In this document: positions 58,380 through 64,000 of the stretch, piece by piece
How the letters are laid out: the number at the start of each line of letters is the position of its first letter
Position numbering within the stretch: the first letter of the stretch is position 1
Assembly (NCBI GenBank): GCA_040751775.1
Contig: JBFMGD010000003.1
Span: 42,545 to 106,544, forward strand
DNA from: JBFMGD01 sp040751775
Lineage (GTDB): Bacteria > Bacillota > Dethiobacteria > DTU022
Length of the DNA: 64,000 bases
Direction: 5' to 3'
Program-made: the position numbers and the translations under genes
The notes under the pieces: generated by a model
Databases searched by the model: none
Told to the model about the DNA's origin: nothing
The model's input: the letters and a program-made list of their open reading frames with translations, nothing else

Positions 58380-59386
58380 ATCTGCAGCCTATTGTTGAAC
58401 TGATCGAACAGGAAAGCTGTTTTAACCTGGTCGCCCATGTTTTGCCGGATGGAGATAGTATCGGTTCACTGCTTGCTCTCGGTGAGGCGCTGCAAAGCAT
58501 GGGCAAAACAGTCGCTCTTTACTCGCCGGGCCGGCTGCCGAAGAAATACGCATTTTTAAAAGGCAGCGAGCGAATTGCCGGCACGGGTATGGATGCCAGG
58601 CGCATTCCGGTCGTACTCGCCCTGGACTGCAGTGACCTGGAAAGGCTGGACCTTTTTAAAGAAGAGGTGCTTCAGGCACGCCACCTGGTGAACATTGATC
58701 ATCATGTTACAAATAAGCGCTACGGTACACTGAATCTGGTCGATCCGCAAGCCGCGGCTACCGGGGAGATTGTATTGCACATCCTGAAAGCTTTGCCGGT
58801 TCCGCTGACCCACAGTATCGCCGAAGCGCTTTACGTTGCTATTTCCACTGATACCGGTTCTTTTAAGTATGACAACACGACCGCTGCGGCGCACCGCGCC
58901 GCCGCCGCCCTGCTGGAACTCCCGATCAAACCGGGCGTGCTGGCTCAGCGCATCTTCGACGAGCGACCGCTTCACTTTTTCCTGCTGTTAAAAGAAGCGC
59001 TCTCGACCCTTGAGTTATATGAGGGAGGCCGGCTCGCCGTGATGACCGTCAATCGGGAGATGCTGGATTGCCACGGTACATCCGTGGAAGAGATTGAGGG
59101 GCTGGTTAACTATACCCGCAATATTGAGGGTGTGGAGATCGGGGTGCTTTTCTATGTGGAAAACGCTTCAGAGGTCAAGGTGGGCTTTCGTTCGCGGGTT
59201 GTGGATATCAGCAAACTGGCGGGCAGGTTAAACGGAGGCGGGCATCCCAAGGCCGCCGGATGCCGGATGCACGGCAGCTACGGATCGGTAAAAGAAAAGG
59301 TACTGCGGGAAGCCGCGGCCTTGTTGGAACAGCAAGCCGCCGGGGAAAGGAGCAGCCGGGGTGGAAGGAATTCTAAACATCAATAA
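58376..59386 (+). CDS. nrnA: DHH-family phosphoesterase, NrnA-type
   Basis: This 336-residue protein is a DHH/DHHA1 phosphoesterase that degrades short RNA oligonucleotides or phosphoadenosine phosphate. It shows AHVLPDGDSIGS (first Asp motif), ALDCSD, NIDHHVTN (the DHH motif), STDTGSFKY and the C-terminal GGGHPKAAG glycine motif. The gene lies between rbfA and truB, its usual place in clostridia. It overlaps both neighbours. Confidence 0.93.
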   Translation: MNLQPIVELIEQESCFNLVAHVLPDGDSIGSLLALGEALQSMGKTVALYSPGRLPKKYAFLKGSERIAGTGMDARRIPVVLALDCSDLERLDLFKEEVLQARHLVNIDHHVTNKRYGTLNLVDPQAAATGEIVLHILKALPVPLTHSIAEALYVAISTDTGSFKYDNTTAAAHRAAAALLELPIKPGVLAQRIFDERPLHFFLLLKEALSTLELYEGGRLAVMTVNREMLDCHGTSVEEIEGLVNYTRNIEGVEIGVLFYVENASEVKVGFRSRVVDISKLAGRLNGGGHPKAAGCRMHGSYGSVKEKVLREAAALLEQQAAGERSSRGGRNSKHQ

Positions 59387-60290
59387 ACCGCCCGGTCTCT
59401 CTTCACACGCGGTCGTGGCCGCCGTGCGCAGGCTCATACCCGGTGAAAAAGCCGGTCATACCGGTACGCTGGATCCGTTGGCCGGCGGGGTGCTTCCGGT
59501 CTGCCTCGGTAAGGCCACGCGGATTGCCGAATACGTGATCGATTTGCCTAAAGGATACCGGGCGGCGGTGGAGCTGGGCACCACTACAGATACGGAAGAC
59601 GCCGCGGGCAAGGTGCTGGCGGAGCAACCGGTGCCTCTTCTGAATCGAGCGAGCCTGGAAGAAATTTTCCGGTCACTGACCGGCACCCGGGAGCAGTTGC
59701 CGCCTGTCTATTCAGCGGTTAAATACCGGGGCAAGCCGCTTTACTATTGGACGCGGCGCGGCCGGGACGTGGTGCGCCGGGCGCGCCGGATTACCATCTA
59801 CCGGCTCGAGCTGCTGCAGTACAACCAGGCCGGACAACCGCACTTGTTGTTTGATGTCGTCTGTTCGCGCGGCACCTATATCCGCACCCTGGCCGCGGAG
59901 ATCGGCTCCCGGATCGGGTGCGGTGCCTATCTGTTTTCCCTGGAGCGCCGTTTTGTCGGACCGTTTTCACTGGCCGAGGCTTGCACCCTGGAGCAGTTGC
60001 GGGATGCCGCCGGGGAGGGGAAGCTCGGCCGCTTCCTGCAGCCGATGGACCGGCCACTGCAGCATCTCCCCGCACTCAGCATCGACGATCAAGCAGTGCT
60101 CGCCTTAAAGCAAGGTAAAACCCTTACCGCGGCCGCGCTCGGCTTGGAGGGAAGCGCCGTTTTACCAGGCGATTCGCTCTTGCGTATTTACGATTCCCGG
60201 GGCATTTTTAAAGCACTGGCCCGCTGGGAGAGTACGGCGGCAGCCGACATATTAAGAACGGTAAAATATCTGGCGACTGACGAAGGGTGA
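59361..60290 (+). CDS. truB: tRNA pseudouridine(55) synthase TruB
   Basis: This 309-residue enzyme makes pseudouridine 55 in tRNA. The catalytic Asp is in HTGTLDPLAGGVLP, with LNINKPPGLSSH at the start, PPVYSAVKYRGKPLY and CSRGTYIRTL. A C-terminal PUA-like region completes the chain. The GTG start lies within the end of nrnA, after GGAAAGGAG. Confidence 0.95.
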   Translation: MEGILNINKPPGLSSHAVVAAVRRLIPGEKAGHTGTLDPLAGGVLPVCLGKATRIAEYVIDLPKGYRAAVELGTTTDTEDAAGKVLAEQPVPLLNRASLEEIFRSLTGTREQLPPVYSAVKYRGKPLYYWTRRGRDVVRRARRITIYRLELLQYNQAGQPHLLFDVVCSRGTYIRTLAAEIGSRIGCGAYLFSLERRFVGPFSLAEACTLEQLRDAAGEGKLGRFLQPMDRPLQHLPALSIDDQAVLALKQGKTLTAAALGLEGSAVLPGDSLLRIYDSRGIFKALARWESTAAADILRTVKYLATDEG

Positions 60291-60299
60291 GACGAACAG

Positions 60300-61325
60300 A
60301 TGGAGCTGATTTACGGAACCGAACGGTGGACCGGGCCGGAAAAAGGTCCTCTTTACCTGGCCCTGGGTAATTTTGACGGCGTTCATCTGGGACACCAGAC
60401 GATTATCGAAAGTGCGGTCCGCCAGGCTCTAGCCGGTGGAGGAACAAGCGCTGCTTTAATATTTGATCCGCATCCTTCCATGCTGCTGCGCCCCGGGCAA
60501 CCGTTCGCCCTGTTAACCGATATCGTTGATCGGGCCGAAATGATGGCAGATCTCGGTTTGGATTATCTGATTGTGGAACCCTTTACGGTGGAGCTCGCCG
60601 CTTTGACTCCCGAGCAGTTTGTCAGACTATTTCTGCAAAAACGGCTCGGGGTAAGCGGCGTGGTGGTAGGCAACGACTACTCATTTGGGCACCGGGGTGC
60701 CGGGTCTGCCGAAACCATGCGGCAATGGGGGAACACGCTCGGTTTCAGCGTGGATATCTGCCGGCTGGTCCGCTATGGGCAAAGAAACGTCAGCAGTTCG
60801 GAAATCCGGAAACTGCTTACAGAAGGCGCTGTAGAAGCGGCGGCACGTCTTTTAAACTATTATTTTTTCAGACGCGGCCGGGTCGTGCACGGCAGGGGCA
60901 TCGGCGGAAAGCTGCTCTTCCCGACAGCCAATATCAGTGCCCTGCCTCATTTGATTTGGCCCGGTTGCGGTGTTTATCTGACGGCTGTGGGTGGATTTAG
61001 GGACCGGCCGCGCTTCGCGGTGACCAACGTTGGCTGCAAACCGACTTTCGCCCTTGAGACAGCGGGTGTCGAGACACATATTCTTGATTTTGAAGGTGAT
61101 CTCTACCATAGGGAGCTCAGTGTTCATTTTTTAGAGAAGCTCAGGGATACCCGGACCTTTGAATCGGCTGATCAGTTGAAAAAGCAGATTTATTTGGATA
61201 TAGAGCGGAGTAGAGAACTGATTGAAAATCGTTTTCGAGCTTTGCCGGTCGGAAGAAAAGGCTTTGATCGTCTCGGGTTGGCCGTTGATTATGAAAAAAA
61301 TAGCGGCAAAAGGGTTACAATATAA
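60300..61325 (+). CDS. ribF: Bifunctional riboflavin kinase/FAD synthetase
   Basis: This 341-residue protein makes FMN and FAD. The N-terminal nucleotidyltransferase domain has GNFDGVHLGHQTII and VGNDYSFGHRGAG. The C-terminal kinase domain has VVHGRGIGGKLLFPTAN and a conserved Glu region (VETHILDFEGDLY). The ATG follows GGTGAGACG. truB-ribF-rpsO-pnp is a common order. Confidence 0.94.
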   Translation: MELIYGTERWTGPEKGPLYLALGNFDGVHLGHQTIIESAVRQALAGGGTSAALIFDPHPSMLLRPGQPFALLTDIVDRAEMMADLGLDYLIVEPFTVELAALTPEQFVRLFLQKRLGVSGVVVGNDYSFGHRGAGSAETMRQWGNTLGFSVDICRLVRYGQRNVSSSEIRKLLTEGAVEAAARLLNYYFFRRGRVVHGRGIGGKLLFPTANISALPHLIWPGCGVYLTAVGGFRDRPRFAVTNVGCKPTFALETAGVETHILDFEGDLYHRELSVHFLEKLRDTRTFESADQLKKQIYLDIERSRELIENRFRALPVGRKGFDRLGLAVDYEKNSGKRVTI

Positions 61326-61368
61326 GTAATTGCGTAGTAACCAATATCACAAATTACGTTTGATGAGC

Positions 61369-61397
61369 TTGATTAGTTGGACAATATTTGATATTAT
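61369..61397 (+). promoter_or_regulatory. SigmaA promoter of rpsO-pnp
   Basis: TTGATT (61369-61374) and TATTAT (61392-61397) are 17 bases apart in an AT-rich stretch upstream of rpsO. The leader is about 85 bases. This is the expected place for an rpsO promoter. Confidence 0.6.
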
Positions 61398-61491
61398 TTT
61401 ATTTATATGTGAACCGTGGGCTAGGTTTGACGTTTCCCGACTTCTTACTTGGCCAGGCGGCGATTAATCAAAAATGGGAGGTTGCTGGTTA

Positions 61492-61758
61492 ATGCTGGAT
61501 CAAAACAAAAAGCAGGAGATTATGACACGCTTCCAGATTCACGAAGGAGATACCGGTTCACCCGAGGTTCAGATCGCTTTGTTGACTGAACGGATTAATT
61601 ACCTTACCGAACATTTAATAACCCATAAAAAAGATTATCATTCTCAGCGGGGTTTGCTCAAGATGGTCGGTCGGAGACGCGGGTTGCTTAATTATCTGCG
61701 TAAAAATGCACCGGAGAGATACCAGGGTATAGTCACAAAACTGGGCTTGCGCAAATAA
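61492..61758 (+). CDS. rpsO: 30S ribosomal protein S15
   Basis: This 88-residue protein binds the central domain of 16S rRNA. It has HEGDTGSPEVQIALLTERI and the C-terminal GRRRGLLNYLRK. ATG 61492 gives the family length; the ATG six codons earlier overlaps the GGGAGG ribosome site. A strong terminator separates it from pnp. Confidence 0.97.
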   Translation: MLDQNKKQEIMTRFQIHEGDTGSPEVQIALLTERINYLTEHLITHKKDYHSQRGLLKMVGRRRGLLNYLRKNAPERYQGIVTKLGLRK

Positions 61759-61767
61759 GCGATTACG

Positions 61768-61792
61768 GGCGGGGTTACACCCCGCCTTTTTT
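61768..61792 (+). terminator. Intrinsic terminator/attenuator between rpsO and pnp
   Basis: GGCGGGG (61768-61774) and CCCCGCC (61780-61786) pair around TTACA and are followed by six T residues. Strong hairpins at this position are usual, and pnp is expressed by read-through or its own promoter. Confidence 0.92.
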
Positions 61793-61825
61793 CAGTAGTT
61801 AAACGAAAGGTGGTCCAAACGAGGT

Positions 61826-63967
61826 ATGGAAACATTGACATTGGAGTTAGCCGGTCGAACTTTGACCCTGGAAACGGGTAAATTGGCCAAACAGGCCAGC
61901 GGTGCTGTGCAGATCAGTTACGGAGACACCGTCCTGCTGGTTACGGCGACCATCGCCGATGAGCCGAGAGAAGGAATTGATTTTTTCCCGATGACGGTGG
62001 ATTACGAAGAGCGTCTTTACGCCGTGGGCCGTATCCCGGGCGGTTTTATTAAAAGAGAAGGCCGCCCGACGGAGAAGGCGACGTTAAGCGCGCGCTTGAC
62101 CGATCGACCGCTGCGCCCTCTCTTTCCGAAGACGTTGCGCAACTCGGTACATATCGTTTCGACCGTGCTGTCGGTTGATCAAAACTGCGCGCCGGAGATA
62201 CTTTCGATCATCGGCGCCTCCGCCGCTCTTTCCATCTCCAAGATCCCGTTCGACGGCCCGATCGGCGCCGTTTTGGTGGGCTTGATTGACGGGGAACCGG
62301 TGATTAACCCGGATCTGGAGCAGTCCCCGCAAAGCAGTGTGCACCTGATCCTGGCCGGCACCAGGGATGCGGTAATGATGGTGGAAGCGGGTGCCGCGGA
62401 GGTAAGCCATACGGATTTGCTGCGCTGTATTGAAGCCGGGCATGAAGAGATTAAGAAGCTGGTCTCCCTGCAAGATGAACTGGTCTCCCGGACCGGTTTG
62501 CCGAAGATGACCCTTCCGGTGAAGGAGACTAATATTGAGCTGCTGGAGAATGTCGGGTCCGTGCTGCAAGAGAGGATCGCGGCCGCGCTCCGCGTGTCGG
62601 ATAAGCAGAGCCGGGAAGAGCAACTGGCCGCCGTGAAGGTGAGTTTGCTGGATCAATACCGTGAGCAGTATCCGGAGCATGAGGCGGACTTAAAGGCGAT
62701 CTTTGAAGCTACACTTAAAGAAACGCTGCGGGCCATGATCTTGGACGAAGGGATCCGGCCGGACGGCAGAGGGACTGAAGAAATTCGCCCGATCAGCTGT
62801 GAGGTGGGGGTTCTGCCCCGTACCCATGGATCAGCCGTGTTTACGAGGGGACAGACGCAAGTGCTCAATGTTTGCACCCTGGGCGCACTGCGGGATATGC
62901 AAATCCTGGACGGGCTCGGGTTGGAAGAATCAAAACGTTTTATTCACCACTATAATTTCCCGCCGTACAGTGTGGGGGAATCCGGATTTATGCGCGGCCC
63001 CGGACGGCGCGAAATCGGCCACGGCGCCCTGGCCGAGCGGGCCCTGGAAAAAGTTGTCCCGAAGGATGACCAGTTCCCTTACACCTTGCGCCTGGTTTCC
63101 GAAGTGCTGGAATCGAACGGTTCGACTTCCATGGGCAGTGTCTGCGCCGGTTCATTGGCCATGATGGATGCGGGGGTGCCGGTAGCCAAGGCCGTTTCCG
63201 GTATCGCCATGGGCTTGATCAAAGAGGGAGAGCGGGTCAGTGTTCTTTCCGATATCCAGGGAATCGAAGATTTTCTCGGTGACATGGATTTTAAAGTCGC
63301 CGGCACGGTCGACGGTATCACCGCCTTGCAGATGGATATTAAAGTTCAAGGGATCTCCCGGGAAATCCTTGGGCAAGCGATGGAGCAGGCGGTACGGGGC
63401 TACAAGCATATCCTGTCCATAATGAACGAGGCGATCAGCGAACCGCGGCCGGAGCTCTCGCCATACGCACCGCGGATGATTACCATGAAGATTGAGGTCG
63501 ACAAGATCCGGGAAGTGATCGGACCGGGCGGTCGGATGGTGAATAAAATTATCGCGGAAACCGGCGTGGGGATCGACATCGAGCCTGACGGCCGCATCTT
63601 TATTGCCGCCGTCGATGTCAACGCGGGCAATAAAGCACGGGAGATGATCGAAGCCCTGGTGACGGATGTGGAGCCCGGCAAGACATATCTGGGTAAAGTG
63701 ACCCGGGTCGAGCGCTATGGCGCTTTTATAGAGGTCCTACCCGGTAAAGAGGGCTTGCTGCATATTTCGAACATGGATTACAGCCGCGTGGAAAAAACCG
63801 AAGATGTGGTAAACCTGGGGGATCAAATAGAGGTAAAAGTAACCGATATCGACGATAAAGGCAGGATCAATCTGTCCCGCAAAGAGTTGATGGAAAAACC
63901 GCCGGGATATAAAGATGATCCGCCGCCGCAAAAACGGCGCTATCCGCCGCGCAGAGAAAAACCCTAG
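61826..63967 (+). CDS. pnp: Polyribonucleotide nucleotidyltransferase (PNPase)
   Basis: This 713-residue enzyme degrades RNA from the 3' end with phosphate. Two RNase PH domains (TLELAGRTLTLETGKLAKQA onward, and from IRPDGRGTEEIRPISCEVG) flank a helical domain. A KH domain (IGPGGRMVNKIIAETG) and an S1 domain (YLGKVTRVERYGAFIEVLPG) follow. The tail is short and basic/proline-rich (KRRYPPRREKP). The stop codon lies inside the terminator stem. Confidence 0.98.
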   Translation: METLTLELAGRTLTLETGKLAKQASGAVQISYGDTVLLVTATIADEPREGIDFFPMTVDYEERLYAVGRIPGGFIKREGRPTEKATLSARLTDRPLRPLFPKTLRNSVHIVSTVLSVDQNCAPEILSIIGASAALSISKIPFDGPIGAVLVGLIDGEPVINPDLEQSPQSSVHLILAGTRDAVMMVEAGAAEVSHTDLLRCIEAGHEEIKKLVSLQDELVSRTGLPKMTLPVKETNIELLENVGSVLQERIAAALRVSDKQSREEQLAAVKVSLLDQYREQYPEHEADLKAIFEATLKETLRAMILDEGIRPDGRGTEEIRPISCEVGVLPRTHGSAVFTRGQTQVLNVCTLGALRDMQILDGLGLEESKRFIHHYNFPPYSVGESGFMRGPGRREIGHGALAERALEKVVPKDDQFPYTLRLVSEVLESNGSTSMGSVCAGSLAMMDAGVPVAKAVSGIAMGLIKEGERVSVLSDIQGIEDFLGDMDFKVAGTVDGITALQMDIKVQGISREILGQAMEQAVRGYKHILSIMNEAISEPRPELSPYAPRMITMKIEVDKIREVIGPGGRMVNKIIAETGVGIDIEPDGRIFIAAVDVNAGNKAREMIEALVTDVEPGKTYLGKVTRVERYGAFIEVLPGKEGLLHISNMDYSRVEKTEDVVNLGDQIEVKVTDIDDKGRINLSRKELMEKPPGYKDDPPPQKRRYPPRREKP

Positions 63968-63985
63968 TCCCTAGGGTTTTTTTTT
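63959..63985 (+). terminator. Intrinsic terminator after pnp
   Basis: AAACCCTAG (63959-63967) pairs perfectly with CTAGGGTTT (63971-63979) around three bases and continues into a T tract. The stem includes the pnp stop codon TAG. Confidence 0.92.
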
Positions 63986-64000
63986 GTCTTTTTTCGCTGG

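Noticed and set aside
1..64000. tRNA, rRNA, CRISPR arrays, insertion sequences, phage genes
   Set aside because: No cloverleaf, rRNA core, regularly spaced repeat array, transposase or integrase was recognised anywhere in the window by eye.

Overview
The window reads as a chromosomal segment of a spore-forming, anaerobic member of the Bacillota (Clostridia, roughly the Peptococcaceae/syntroph neighbourhood). The support is: a ytrH-ytrI-like pair divergent from dnaE (as in Bacillus subtilis), AGGAGG-type ribosome binding sites with frequent GTG and TTG starts, a 2-oxoacid:ferredoxin oxidoreductase, class I two-subunit fumarase, ATP-dependent acyl-CoA dehydratase activase proteins, and an adenosylcobalamin acyl-CoA mutase with its G-protein chaperone. 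Species cannot be named from this sequence alone. No tRNA, rRNA, CRISPR array, insertion sequence or phage gene was recognised.

Layout. 1-2330: end of meaB, then the two subunits of a B12 mutase whose active-site residues (Phe84, Gln202) match isobutyryl-CoA mutase rather than methylmalonyl-CoA mutase. 2361-4011 (minus): TetR regulator and SDR reductase with their own promoter and palindrome. 4244-6864: a small unknown protein and ligA. 6971-15823: a sigma-54 enhancer-binding regulator, a decayed M28 peptidase with an ABC ATPase on the other strand, then a five-gene operon (leucine dehydrogenase plus a four-subunit 2-oxoacid oxidoreductase) behind a near-consensus sigma-54 promoter. 15896-16615 (minus): a Phd-Uma2 fusion gene. 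16836-23203: fumarase, malic enzyme, a soluble fumarate-reductase-like pair and an alpha-methylacyl-CoA racemase-like protein. 23377-28176: truncated endonuclease III, a Lon-like protease, trmL, a permease remnant, small membrane and sporulation genes. 28276-36100: dnaE, pfkA, pyk, a thioesterase and an HDAC-like deacetylase. 36176-44687: DUF1015, threonine catabolism (tdh-kbl), an amino acid permease, and a fused CoA-dehydratase-activase protein with its ASKHA ATPase. 44893-63967: conserved housekeeping genes (rpsB-tsf-pyrH-frr-uppS-cdsA-dxr-rseP-ispG, then a glycosyltransferase, then rimP-nusA-ylxR-infB-rbfA-nrnA-truB-ribF-rpsO-pnp).

How it fits together. The accessory left half looks built for amino acid and short-chain acid metabolism. 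Leucine dehydrogenase would deaminate branched-chain amino acids and the oxidoreductase would turn the 2-oxoacids into acyl-CoAs. The mutase 8 kb upstream could convert valine-derived isobutyryl-CoA into butyryl-CoA. The fumarase-malic enzyme-reductase operon links C4 dicarboxylates to pyruvate, and tdh-kbl splits threonine to glycine and acetyl-CoA. The most unusual items are the oxidoreductase operon, where a GltD-type NAD(P)H/FAD module is fused to the ferredoxin subunit; the duplicated 722-residue CoA-activase protein; the Phd-Uma2 fusion with a palindrome over its own promoter; and the membrane-anchor-free fumarate-reductase module. The right half is ordinary core genome.
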